This document shows, piece by piece, positions 7,666 through 16,445 of a stretch of DNA of 23,438 bases. Where the stretch lies: positions 1 through 23,438 of the IMG/VR virus record IMGVR_UViG_3300025583_000011; one strand, 5' to 3'. This DNA is from a virus. How positions within the stretch are numbered: position 1 is the first letter of the stretch; each line of letters begins with the position of its first letter. The position numbers and the translations under genes are program-made. Below the pieces are notes generated by a model, which was not told the DNA's origin, made no database searches, and was given only the letters and a program-made list of their open reading frames with translations.

Positions 7666-8097
7666 GTGCCCGATCTCGGTTCCCGCAAACTCGTCCTGTA
7701 CGTCGACAGCATCGACTTCACCGACTCGGTTTCCGACGTCCGAATTACCGCGGGCGACAAGGACTCCGACTTCATGTCCTTCGCCGAGGCCCTCGCCGGG
7801 GGAGCCCGCCAGTACCAATTGCTGATGACCCTGAAGCAGAACACGGACGCGGCCAGTCTCTGGTCGTACGCCTGGGTCGAGGCCGGGACCGACGTGGCGG
7901 TGGAGGTGTGGCCGAACGGCTACAATTCCGGCGTCCAGTCCACCACGTATCCGCAGATCAGCGGGACCGTCACGGTGGTCGAGCCGGACGGGGACTTCAT
8001 CGGCGGCGCGGCGAACAAGTCCACCACCGCTAGGTTCACGACACAGTTCTCGTGGACGTTCACGGCAAAGCCGACGCTGGACGACGGCACTAGCTGA
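7666..8097 (+). CDS. Major tail (tube) protein, short form
   Basis: A 143-residue protein from GTG 7666, with GGAGG about 10 bases upstream (7653-7657). It begins MPDLGSRKLVLYVDSIDFTDSVSDVRITAG and continues SFAEALAGGARQYQLLMTLKQNTDAASLWSYAW, the pattern of small siphophage tube proteins; the centre contains VEVWPNGYNSGVQSTTYPQISGTVTVV. Tube proteins polymerise around the tape measure. It is short for the family but intact. Its TGA overlaps the next ATG (TGATG), coupling translation. Confidence 0.75.
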   Translation: MPDLGSRKLVLYVDSIDFTDSVSDVRITAGDKDSDFMSFAEALAGGARQYQLLMTLKQNTDAASLWSYAWVEAGTDVAVEVWPNGYNSGVQSTTYPQISGTVTVVEPDGDFIGGAANKSTTARFTTQFSWTFTAKPTLDDGTS

Positions 8098-8528
8098 TGG
8101 CGGTCGGGGGAGGTGTCAGGGTCGACGGACTCAACCGGACGGTCCGTGACCTGCAATCCCTCGGCCTGGAAGTCGACGACCTGAAAGAGGCATTCGGCGA
8201 CCTGTCGGCCGAGGGCGCGCAACTGGCGTCCTCGTTCGCACCTCAGGTAAGTGGTGACCTCTCGCGGACGATCCGCGGGAACCGCGCCAAGAACAAGGCC
8301 GTGATCACGGCCGGGAAGAAAAAGGTCGCGTACGCGGGCCCGGTCAACTACGGGTGGCCGGAAGGCCGCAAGAACTGGTCGGCCGTCCCGAGGAAACGCG
8401 GCGGATGGCCGATCGGAATAGAGGCTGCCGGGTTCATGGAAAAGGCGGACGAAGAGTTACGGCCCCGCGCACTCGCCGAACTCGAAACCGCTATCGACAG
8501 GAAAATCAGGGAGAGGGGACTTGGATGA
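8097..8528 (+). CDS. HK97 gp10-like tail completion protein
   Basis: A 143-residue protein from ATG 8097 in a TGATG overlap. It starts VRVDGLNRTVRDLQSLGLEVDDLKEAFGDLSAEGAQLASSFAP, continues SGDLSRTIRGN and has VAYAGPVNYGWPEG. This is the familiar gp10-type arrangement: helix, then 'tG.L..si', then a YA..v..G turn. These proteins help join head and tail. In many phages the gene is before the tube gene; here it follows it. The 3' end overlaps the chaperone gene start in an ATGA. Confidence 0.75.
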   Translation: MAVGGGVRVDGLNRTVRDLQSLGLEVDDLKEAFGDLSAEGAQLASSFAPQVSGDLSRTIRGNRAKNKAVITAGKKKVAYAGPVNYGWPEGRKNWSAVPRKRGGWPIGIEAAGFMEKADEELRPRALAELETAIDRKIRERGLG

Positions 8529-8863
8529 GCGACCTGTTCGTGCCGGAGGTGGAGCCGACGGGGGAACCGACTGGGGAACCGACGGGGGAACCGGCGGCTA
8601 AGTTGTTGAATGCGTCGGACATTCTTAACTCAATGACAGGGTTCGACGAAATCGTTGTTGCCCAACGGTTCGGGAAGGATGTCCAGGCCCTTTCCAACAC
8701 GATGACGTTGCGGGCCGCGCTTTTCTTGCACCTGCGCCGCGCCGGTGCCAAGGACACCGAGGCGTTCAAGGAATGCATGCACCTGCCCATCGGCGCCGTG
8801 AGCGACATGTTCCAGGACGAGTCCGAGGGCGCTAAGGCGGCGGAGGACCCGGGGGAAGACTGA
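8525..8863 (+). CDS. Tail assembly chaperone, unshifted (G-like) product
   Basis: A 112-residue protein from ATG 8525. The N-terminus carries a short repeat (three TGEP units, about 8554-8592). The body has a phage chaperone pattern: LNASDILNSMTGFDEIVVAQRFG, LRAALFLHLRRAGAKDTEAFKECMHLP. These proteins coat the tape measure during tail assembly and are absent from the virion. It lies directly before the tape measure, as in lambda G/T. Codon use is noticeably more AT-leaning (8600-8720) than in neighbours. A slippery stretch near the 3' end allows the longer product described separately. Confidence 0.85.
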   Translation: MSDLFVPEVEPTGEPTGEPTGEPAAKLLNASDILNSMTGFDEIVVAQRFGKDVQALSNTMTLRAALFLHLRRAGAKDTEAFKECMHLPIGAVSDMFQDESEGAKAAEDPGED

Positions 8864-8991
8864 GCCGCGTACTCGATCAGGAGTACGCGGAATTCGTCAT
8901 CCGGACCCAGCTGCCGTACACGTTCCCCGAGTACATGTCCCTGACGCGGCGCCAGCGTGACCTACTCGTCGCCGAGGCGAATCGGAGGTAG
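8525..8991 (+). CDS. Tail assembly chaperone, -1 frameshift (GT-like) product
   Basis: Reading -1 from about 8854 enters a frame that is open to TAG 8989-8991. It adds about 45 residues, beginning GRLSRVLDQEYAEFVIRT and ending RQRDLLVAEANRR. This segment has no start codon or ribosome site of its own, yet reads as a typical C-terminal T domain (FPEYMSLTRRQRDLLVAE). The product would be about 155 residues. The region between the G stop and the tape measure start is otherwise empty, which fits the standard siphophage programmed frameshift. Confidence 0.8.
8848..8857 (+). promoter_or_regulatory. Programmed -1 frameshift slippery site
   Basis: CCCGGGG at 8848-8854 is a perfect X_XXY_YYZ heptamer in the zero frame (C CCG GGG). 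It overlaps GGGGGAA at 8851-8857, and both would give the same protein. It lies 7 bases before the zero-frame TGA at 8861. Which of the two overlapping sites is used cannot be told from sequence. Confidence 0.7.
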
Positions 8992-8996
8992 CAGTC

Positions 8997-11726
8997 GTGG
9001 GCGCCACGATCAGGATTGCCGTCCTGGCCCAGACGGCCAAGGCCAGGGCCGGGGTCAAGGGCTTGGGCGAGGACCTCGGCGGCCTGGGCACCCGGGCCAA
9101 GGACACCGGGTCGAAGGTCAAAGCGTCCTTCGCGAAGATCGGCACGGCGGCCAAGGCCGGGGCCGCTACGGCCGGACTGGCCGCCGGATCCGCCCTGGCC
9201 GCCGGGGCTCTGACCGGATTCCAGCAGGAGAAGCTTCAGGCGAAGCTCGGCGTGCAGCTCGGCCTCGGCAAGGCCGAGGCGGAGAAGCTCGGGAAGACCA
9301 CCGGGAAGATCTACGCCGCCGGGTTCGGCGAGGATCTCGGCCAGGTCAACCAAGCCGTGAAAAGCGTTTTCCAGAACATCGGGAAAGGCGGCACGGCCTG
9401 GACGGAGGACATCACCAAGAAGGTCCTCACCGTCTCCGACGCTTTCGACCAGGACCTGGGAAAGACCACGGCCGCGGTCGGCCAGCTCATGAAAACCGGC
9501 CTCGCCAAGAACGCGACCGAGGCCCTGGACGTCATCACCGTCGGTTTCCAGTCCGGGGCCGACAAGGCCGAGGACCTCCTGGACACGTACAACGAGTACG
9601 GGACCCAATTCCGGGAGCTCGGTGTTACGGGCAAGCAAGCTACGGGACTGTTATCGCAAGGGCTGAAAGCCGGTGCCCGGGATGCGGATAAGGTCGCGGA
9701 CGCGCTGAAAGAGTTCACGATCCGTGCGAAGGACGGATCGAAAACCACGGCCGAGGGATTCAAGGCCCTCGGCCTATCCGGAAAAACAATGGCCGCCGAC
9801 ATCGCCAAGGGCGGGCCCAAGGCCAACGCAGCGCTGGACAAGACCCTTGACCGCCTACGGGCCGTGAAGGACCCCGTGAAGCGGTCCCAGATCGCCGTCA
9901 AGCTGTTCGGCACCCAGGCCGAGGACCTCGGGGACGCCCTGTACGCGCTGGACCCGTCCCAGGCCGTGGAGAGCCTCGGGAAGGTCGGCGGGGCGGCGAA
10001 GGACGCCGTCTCGTCGATGGACGAGACCCAGGCCCAGAAGATCGAGCGATTCAAGCGGAAGGTCACGCAGGGCTTCACCGACGCCGCGGCATCGGCGATC
10101 GAATTCGGGGAGACGAATCAGAAGTGGCTCATGCCGATCGCCGGGTCCGTGGCCGCCGTCGGCGGGGCGATCCTGGTCGCCAACGCGGCGACGAAGGCGT
10201 GGCAGGCGACACAGATAGTGATCAAGGGAGTCACGGCCACGTGGACGGCCGCGCAATGGCTCCTGAACGCAGCGCTCACGGCGAACCCGATCGGGATCGT
10301 GATCGTTCTCGTCGCTGCATTCGTGGCAGCGATCGTCATTGCCTGGAAGAAATCCGACACATTCCGTGAGGTAGTGACGAATGCTTTCAGGAAGGTAGGC
10401 GAGGGTGCGGGGTGGCTCTGGGACAAGATAGTAGCCGCGAAAGACGGAATAGTCGGGGCCTGGCATACGACGCAAACCAAGTTCTCCGACGGGTGGAATT
10501 GGATAGACAGGAAGGTAATTAAGCCTTTCAACCGTGGCATCGACGATATGCAAGTCGGGTTCAAGCGCGGTACCGATGCCATAGGGAAGGGATGGAACGA
10601 AATCCAGGAAGCGGCGAAGAAACCCGTCCGATTCACCGTGAACACGGTGATCGGCGGCCTGGTGTCGCAATTCAACAAGATCTCCGGGAAGGTCGGGATA
10701 CCGGCCCTGCCGGTGCCGCACGTGAACTTCGCCCGGGGCGGGAGGATCTACGGGCCCGGCACCGGGACCTCCGACGACGTCCCGATCCGCGCGAGCGCGG
10801 GGGAGTGGATCATCCGGGAGAAGGCGGCCAAGAAGTTGGGGCCGCGGCTCATGGAGAAGATCAACAACGCGGACCGGCTCGACGTGGCCGGGGACATCGG
10901 GACCGCGGTGGTCCGCCGGTATGCGTCCGGCGGGGAGATCGGCGGGGCCGCGGCCGGGCGGGTGGCGGCCACCCGGGGGTGGCTGCCCTCGGTGGATCCG
11001 CTGCCGTACGTGTGGGGCGGGGTCGGCCCCCGGGGGTACGACTGCTCCGGTCTGGTGGGGGAGGTGTGGGCCCGCCTGACGGGGCGCTCGTCGTACCGGC
11101 GGTACATGACCACCTCGACGATCCTGTCCGACCCGCGGGGCCTCGGCCTGGCGCCGGGGCCCGGCCTGTACTCGATCGGGGTGAGCTCGACGCACACCGC
11201 CGGGAACCTGGCCGGCCTCGGATTCGAGGCCGCGAGCAGCAGGTCCGGGATCAAGATCGGCGGGGCGGCCAAGTCACCCGCGTCCTTCCCGAGGGTCTAC
11301 CACCTGGCGTCGCTGGGGACCGCCGGGGCGGACGCCGGTGGGGACTCGGGGTGGTGGCCGCTGGGGTGGGTCAAGTCCGCCGCCAAGGCCGCGACGAAGA
11401 GCCTGCTCGGACCGTGGCTGCGCACGCTCGGGGACATGGGGATCGTCGGAGACCTCGGGATCGGCGCCACCAAGAAGATCATGGGCGGGATCTTCGACAC
11501 CGGGGGGTACCTCCAGCCCGGGTACACCCTCGCGTACAACGGGACCGGCCGCCCGGAGAAGGTGATCCCGCCGGGCGGGGACACGCCGCCGGTCCGCATC
11601 ACCCTCACGTTCGAGGCCTCCGGTGACCCGCTGGTCGACGTGATGTTCGAGGAGCTCAAGAAGCGGATCCGGGTCGAGGGAGGAGGAGACGTGCAGGTTG
11701 CGCTCGGGACGGGTGATGCACGGTGA
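8997..11726 (+). CDS. Tape measure protein with NlpC/P60-like domain
   Basis: A 909-residue protein from GTG 8997, with GGAGG at 8985-8989. Residues 1-380 are helical, Ala/Lys/Gly-rich tape-measure sequence. A membrane-like segment (NPIGIVIVLVAAFVAAIVIAW) lies near 430-450. Residues about 660-780 contain LPYVWGGVGPRGYDCSGLVGEVW with Cys683 and, 50 residues on, STHTAGNL with His733, an NlpC/P60-type cysteine peptidase pattern seen in many actinophage tape measures. It sets tail length and probably opens the cell wall during DNA entry. By the usual 1.5 angstrom per residue the tail would be roughly 130 nm. The 10380-10650 stretch uses more AT-ending codons than its surroundings. Its stop overlaps the next GTG. 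Confidence 0.93.
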   Translation: MGATIRIAVLAQTAKARAGVKGLGEDLGGLGTRAKDTGSKVKASFAKIGTAAKAGAATAGLAAGSALAAGALTGFQQEKLQAKLGVQLGLGKAEAEKLGKTTGKIYAAGFGEDLGQVNQAVKSVFQNIGKGGTAWTEDITKKVLTVSDAFDQDLGKTTAAVGQLMKTGLAKNATEALDVITVGFQSGADKAEDLLDTYNEYGTQFRELGVTGKQATGLLSQGLKAGARDADKVADALKEFTIRAKDGSKTTAEGFKALGLSGKTMAADIAKGGPKANAALDKTLDRLRAVKDPVKRSQIAVKLFGTQAEDLGDALYALDPSQAVESLGKVGGAAKDAVSSMDETQAQKIERFKRKVTQGFTDAAASAIEFGETNQKWLMPIAGSVAAVGGAILVANAATKAWQATQIVIKGVTATWTAAQWLLNAALTANPIGIVIVLVAAFVAAIVIAWKKSDTFREVVTNAFRKVGEGAGWLWDKIVAAKDGIVGAWHTTQTKFSDGWNWIDRKVIKPFNRGIDDMQVGFKRGTDAIGKGWNEIQEAAKKPVRFTVNTVIGGLVSQFNKISGKVGIPALPVPHVNFARGGRIYGPGTGTSDDVPIRASAGEWIIREKAAKKLGPRLMEKINNADRLDVAGDIGTAVVRRYASGGEIGGAAAGRVAATRGWLPSVDPLPYVWGGVGPRGYDCSGLVGEVWARLTGRSSYRRYMTTSTILSDPRGLGLAPGPGLYSIGVSSTHTAGNLAGLGFEAASSRSGIKIGGAAKSPASFPRVYHLASLGTAGADAGGDSGWWPLGWVKSAAKAATKSLLGPWLRTLGDMGIVGDLGIGATKKIMGGIFDTGGYLQPGYTLAYNGTGRPEKVIPPGGDTPPVRITLTFEASGDPLVDVMFEELKKRIRVEGGGDVQVALGTGDAR

Positions 11727-14700
11727 CCTTCTCCGTCGGCCTGGAGCTCTTCGTGGACGGGGCGTGGGCGGACATCACCGACGACCTGTCCGACGACGGC
11801 GTGCAGATCACCCGGGGACGGTCCGCCGAGGGGAGCCGCGTCACCCCGTCCCGGATGACGTGCCAGGTGCGGAACAACGCCGGGACCTACAGCCCGAGGA
11901 ACCCGCGCTCGTCGTTGTTCGGGAAGATCGGCCGGAACACCCCGGTCAGGTTCTGGGTGGAGACCGGGTCCGTGCGCCTGGTCCAGGACCAGGGCACCCA
12001 GTGGCTGTGCGACGACTCGGCGGGCCTGTCGATCACGGGTGACATCGACCTACGGGTCGACGTCGCGCCGAGGACCTGGCGGCCGGAGTCGACGACCTTC
12101 CTGGGCCTGGTCAAGGGGGGCGCGTACTGGCTGACCCTGCACCCGTCCGGGCAGGTCACGATCGGGTGGAACGACGGCGCCGACGATCAGGCCCTCACCT
12201 CGACGGTGCCGGTCCCGGGCGGGATCACCGGGCGGAAGGCCGTCCGCGCGACGCTGGACGTCGACACCGGCGACGGGACGGCCGCGGCGACCTTCTACGC
12301 CGCCGACACCCTGACGGGTAGCTGGACCCAGGTCGGGGCCGTGGTGGAGCTGGGGGAGACCACCGCCATCGCGGACTCGGCGGAGACCCTCGGTACCTAC
12401 CTCGACGTCGCGGCCGAGGTGTTCGGCCTGTCGGTGCTGGATGGTATCGGCGGGACCACGCGGGCCTCCGTCGACTGGACGGCCGTGTCTTCCGGGGCCA
12501 CCACGTACACCGACGGACAGTCCAACGTGTGGAGCCCCTACGGGGACGCCGTCGTCACCGCCAGGCGGTACCGGTTCGTCGGCGGGGTGGCCGCGTGGCC
12601 GACCAGGTGGGGACTGAAGGGCGCGCCGACGGCCCGGACCCTGATCGAGGCGGGCGGGATCCTGCGACGCCTGGGACAGGGCGCCAGCCCCGTGCAGTCG
12701 GCCCTGCGCCGGGGCTGCGACGCGCTTCCCTACGCCGCGGCGTACTGGCCGCTGGAGGACGGCGCCAAGGCCGCCGCGTTCCTCGGCACCGCCGCGGCCC
12801 CGCCGGGCCGGCTACTGGGCGCCGTCACCCCGGCCGGGTACTCGGACTTCGACGGGTCCGGACCGGTGCCTACCATCGGCGACGGCGGGCGCCTGGCGTT
12901 CACGGTCCCGCCCTACGCCAACTCCGGCGAGGTGGCCGTCCGGTTCCTTTTGGCGGTCCCCGAGGACGGGATCACCTCCGACGCCATGCTGCTCAAGGCG
13001 TGGACGAGCGGGACCCTCGGGTGGGCGGAGCTGTGGCTCACCACCACCGGTGGCCTCTACACCAAGCTCTACAGCCACCTCGGCGTCCTCGGCCACACCA
13101 CGTCCACCGTCGCCTTCGCCCTCAACGGCCAGCGGGTGCGCTGCTCGCTGGAACTGGTGCAGGACGGCGCGGACGTCGACATCACGATGGCCACGCTGGC
13201 CCCCGGGGCGTCGTCGGCCGCGGTGGGCACCGACACCAAGAGCGGACTCACCCTCGGCGCGGTCACCGGCATCACGGTCAACTTCTCCCAGGCGGACCTC
13301 GGCGGCACCGCGGTCGGCCACCTCACCGTCGAGCGGCAGGTCGTCTCGCTGTTCGGGCTGGCCGAGCAGATGACCGCCTACGCGGGCGAGCGCGCCGATA
13401 CCCGGCTCTTGCGCCTGGCCGCGGAGAACGACATCGCGCTCGGCGTGGTCGGGGCCGGGGCCGGGGCCGAGCGGGTCGGCACGCAGGGGATCGGCACCCT
13501 CGCGAACCTGCTCGGCGAGGCCGCCGACGCCGACGGTGGCCTCTTGTTCGAGGCCCGCAACGACGACGCGCTGCGGTACCGGTCGCTGGAGTCCCTGTGG
13601 GGCCAGGACCCCGCCGTGACGATCACCTACGTCGACAACCTCCTGAACCCGCTCGATCCGGTGGACGACGACTCCGCGCTTGCGAACCGGGTGACGGTCA
13701 CCAGGGCGGGCGGCGGGTCGTACACCGCCGAGGACGCCACGGGGCCTCTCGGGACGGCGGCCCCGCCGGACGGGGTCGGGGTGTACGAGTCGTCGGTCAC
13801 GCTGTCCCTGGCGGGCGATGCCCAGGCCGAGCAGCAGGCCGGGTGGCGGCTCCACCTCGGGACGGTGGACGAAGCGAGGTGGCCGAAGGTCGGCCTCGAC
13901 TTGGCTCACCCGGTGTTCCTGGCCGACCAGGACCTCACCGGCCAGGTCCTGGCCCTGGACCTCGGAGACCGGCTCGACGTCACCGACATCCCGGAGTGGC
14001 TCCCGCCGGGCCCGGTGTCGCTGCTCGTCGTCGGCTGCACCGAGACGATCACCCCACCGGCCAAGGGCGAGCGCGGGAGGTCCTCGGCGGATCCACCGTT
14101 CCATCACAAGATCGTTTTCACCTGCGTTCCGGCCGGGCCGTACCGGATCGGCACGTTCGTGGCGTCCGGGTACGAGACGTCGACCACGGGGACGGCCGGG
14201 GACCCGGACACCGTGCTGATGTCCGACGACGGCACCGGGGAAACCAACGGCACGGGCTGGGACTCCGGGAACTGGACGGCCGACGGGACCGGGTCCGGCG
14301 GGGGAGCGACGTACGAGTCGGAGGCGCTGCGCCTGGCGTCCGGCACCGCCGGGGGGTACGCGAGCGCCGCGCGCACGACGCGCACCGCGAACATCTCGGA
14401 CCCCACCACCGTCGACATCTCCGGCACGTGGTCGCCGGACGCAAACGAGCCGTACGGCGCGGCCTTCATCAGAGGCAACATGTCCGGGGCCGACCTGGTC
14501 GACGGTTACTTGCTGTCACTGGGCAAGGACGCTACGGCGTACGTCTACCAGATCACCGACTACGGCGGGACCGGGACGGTGGAGCTGGGATCCTTCTCGT
14601 TCTCCGCGTCGTCCGGGAGCACGTACGGATTCCGGCTCCGCGCCGAGGGGACCCGGATCATGGCCCGGCTCTGGTCCGGCGCCGAGGGGTACGACCCGGT

Positions 14701-16435
14701 GGACGACGCCGCGACGTACCCGTGGGACGTCGACGAGACGGACGCGACCTGGTCATCGGGGCCGGTCGGGGTGACCGTCGGCGCCGGGAACGCCGCCGTG
14801 CAGCACGCCATCACCTTCGACGACATCGTGGTGACCGCGGCGGACGGCACGGCGGAGTCCACCGAGACGACGCTCACGCCGATCGCGGCGGGGCCGTCGG
14901 ACACCCGCTACGGCACGGGCGGGTCCGTGCTGGACGACGCCCTGACGATCGACGGGACGTCCGCGGACGTCCTGGTCGTCTACGGGCCCGCCTGGACCGA
15001 GGACGAGGACGACCTGCCGCTGGACCTGGTGATCGGCGGCGAGCGGGTGACCTGTACCGCCGTGGGGTCGCCGAGCAGCGGCGTGCAGACCCTCACCCTC
15101 ACCCGGGCGGTGAGCGGGATCCACCTCGCCCACGCGGCCGGGACCGCGGTGGACCTGGCAGACCCGTCGTACTGGGGCGCCCGCCCACTGGGCGGGGACC
15201 TGTACGTGGACTCCTCCGGCTCGACGTCCGGGGACACCGGTGGCGGCGGCGGGGACCCGGTCGACACCGAGACCCCGAACACGGTCCGGATCGGAGCCGA
15301 CACGTACCCGCTGTCCGGGGTCGACCCGGGCACCGAGGGCGGGTGGGGCGGCGACCCGGCCTACCCCGGGGACCGCGGCGTGGACCAGCTGATCGTCTAC
15401 ACCGACGCCTACGGAAGCGAGACGGACACCAACCAATGGGGCGCCGAATGCCCCGCCGACGACGATCTGATCGTCAACTCCGTGAACGACAGGGAAGCGA
15501 CGCAGGATCTGGACGGCACGGCGATCCCGGACCCCGGGTACGTGCTCTCCGGGCACAACGCGGCCCGCCAGTGGCTGCTCGCGCACGCGACCGTGGGCGC
15601 CCAGGCAGAGTTGATCTACGTAGCGCCCGGCGGTGACCCGGGCGGCGGCGAGGGCGGCGGCGGCGAGGGCGGCGGGGAGATCGGCCCCTACCCGTCAAAG
15701 ATGATCTCCATCTACAAAATGATCTTCTCGTCGACCGGGGTCGACCTGGACACCCTGGACCCGCCCATCGGCGAGGTCAGGTTGGCCTTCGCCAACGGCT
15801 CCCCCCTCGGCCTGGTCGGCTACGGCGCCGAGGGCGAGTCCTCCCTCAAGGCCGCCGTCGCCAGCCAGCGAGCGCTCGGCGTCCGGATCGTCGTCAGCAT
15901 CGGCGGGGCCGGCTACACCGTGAGCCTGTCGAACACGTCCGCGTTCGTCTCCCAGTTCCAGGCCATCGTGACCGACCTCGGAGGATGCGACGGAATCGAC
16001 TGGGACATCGAATCTTCGGCATTCAACCGGTCCAACGTCGTGACGATTTCCAAGGCCCTCAAGAACATTTACGGGTCGGAGTTCGCAATCACCATGGCTC
16101 CGAACGGATCGAATGTCGGCACGTACCTTCCGGCAGCGGTGGAACTACACCAGAACAATGCCCTCGACAACTACGGGCAGCAATTCTACGATGCCCCGGT
16201 TTCACTGGCAGCAGCCAAGGGCAGGATCGCCGAGGCTATCAACGCCGGTATTCCCGCGTCGAAACTCAGCGTCGGCATGATGATTGCCAACGACTCGAGT
16301 CATTGGACCAACACACAATGCGCCGACTACATGGCCGACATCAAGGCCACGTACGGCGTGACCAAGGCGTACCTGTGGGAATCCCAGCGCGCAGGGACGT
16401 CCCAATGGATCAGCGACATGAATAATATTCTGTGA
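11723..16435 (+). CDS. Giant tail-tip protein with C-terminal GH18 domain
   Basis: A 1570-residue protein, GTG 11723 overlapping the tape-measure stop. The N-terminus is the actinophage minor-tail pattern (VQITRGRSAEGSRVTPSR, NPRSSLFGKIGRNTPVRF). LamG-like beta sandwiches follow at about 100-250 and 330-540, then baseplate-like sequence, further lectin-like segments, and a TNQWGAE...GYVLSGH module at about 1215-1300. A Gly/Glu linker leads to a GH18 domain (1327-1570) with SIGG (1392-1395) and the catalytic DxxDxDxE as D1423-G-I-D1426-W-D1428-I-E1430. GH18 enzymes cut beta-1,4 GlcNAc bonds (chitin, some peptidoglycan or glycans). It probably combines distal-tail, receptor-binding and depolymerase roles that other siphophages spread over several genes. 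The GH18 part is less GC-rich, suggesting later acquisition. The substrate is unknown. Confidence 0.88.
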   Translation: MTFSVGLELFVDGAWADITDDLSDDGVQITRGRSAEGSRVTPSRMTCQVRNNAGTYSPRNPRSSLFGKIGRNTPVRFWVETGSVRLVQDQGTQWLCDDSAGLSITGDIDLRVDVAPRTWRPESTTFLGLVKGGAYWLTLHPSGQVTIGWNDGADDQALTSTVPVPGGITGRKAVRATLDVDTGDGTAAATFYAADTLTGSWTQVGAVVELGETTAIADSAETLGTYLDVAAEVFGLSVLDGIGGTTRASVDWTAVSSGATTYTDGQSNVWSPYGDAVVTARRYRFVGGVAAWPTRWGLKGAPTARTLIEAGGILRRLGQGASPVQSALRRGCDALPYAAAYWPLEDGAKAAAFLGTAAAPPGRLLGAVTPAGYSDFDGSGPVPTIGDGGRLAFTVPPYANSGEVAVRFLLAVPEDGITSDAMLLKAWTSGTLGWAELWLTTTGGLYTKLYSHLGVLGHTTSTVAFALNGQRVRCSLELVQDGADVDITMATLAPGASSAAVGTDTKSGLTLGAVTGITVNFSQADLGGTAVGHLTVERQVVSLFGLAEQMTAYAGERADTRLLRLAAENDIALGVVGAGAGAERVGTQGIGTLANLLGEAADADGGLLFEARNDDALRYRSLESLWGQDPAVTITYVDNLLNPLDPVDDDSALANRVTVTRAGGGSYTAEDATGPLGTAAPPDGVGVYESSVTLSLAGDAQAEQQAGWRLHLGTVDEARWPKVGLDLAHPVFLADQDLTGQVLALDLGDRLDVTDIPEWLPPGPVSLLVVGCTETITPPAKGERGRSSADPPFHHKIVFTCVPAGPYRIGTFVASGYETSTTGTAGDPDTVLMSDDGTGETNGTGWDSGNWTADGTGSGGGATYESEALRLASGTAGGYASAARTTRTANISDPTTVDISGTWSPDANEPYGAAFIRGNMSGADLVDGYLLSLGKDATAYVYQITDYGGTGTVELGSFSFSASSGSTYGFRLRAEGTRIMARLWSGAEGYDPVDDAATYPWDVDETDATWSSGPVGVTVGAGNAAVQHAITFDDIVVTAADGTAESTETTLTPIAAGPSDTRYGTGGSVLDDALTIDGTSADVLVVYGPAWTEDEDDLPLDLVIGGERVTCTAVGSPSSGVQTLTLTRAVSGIHLAHAAGTAVDLADPSYWGARPLGGDLYVDSSGSTSGDTGGGGGDPVDTETPNTVRIGADTYPLSGVDPGTEGGWGGDPAYPGDRGVDQLIVYTDAYGSETDTNQWGAECPADDDLIVNSVNDREATQDLDGTAIPDPGYVLSGHNAARQWLLAHATVGAQAELIYVAPGGDPGGGEGGGGEGGGEIGPYPSKMISIYKMIFSSTGVDLDTLDPPIGEVRLAFANGSPLGLVGYGAEGESSLKAAVASQRALGVRIVVSIGGAGYTVSLSNTSAFVSQFQAIVTDLGGCDGIDWDIESSAFNRSNVVTISKALKNIYGSEFAITMAPNGSNVGTYLPAAVELHQNNALDNYGQQFYDAPVSLAAAKGRIAEAINAGIPASKLSVGMMIANDSSHWTNTQCADYMADIKATYGVTKAYLWESQRAGTSQWISDMNNIL

Positions 16436-16445
16436 GGAGGATCCG

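Noticed and set aside
12529-15636. A 1035-codon + strand frame overlapping the tail-tip gene
   Set aside because: It is Arg/Gly/Pro/His-rich shadow sequence with no recognisable motif, whereas the other frame carries the tail signature and the GH18 catalytic motif.
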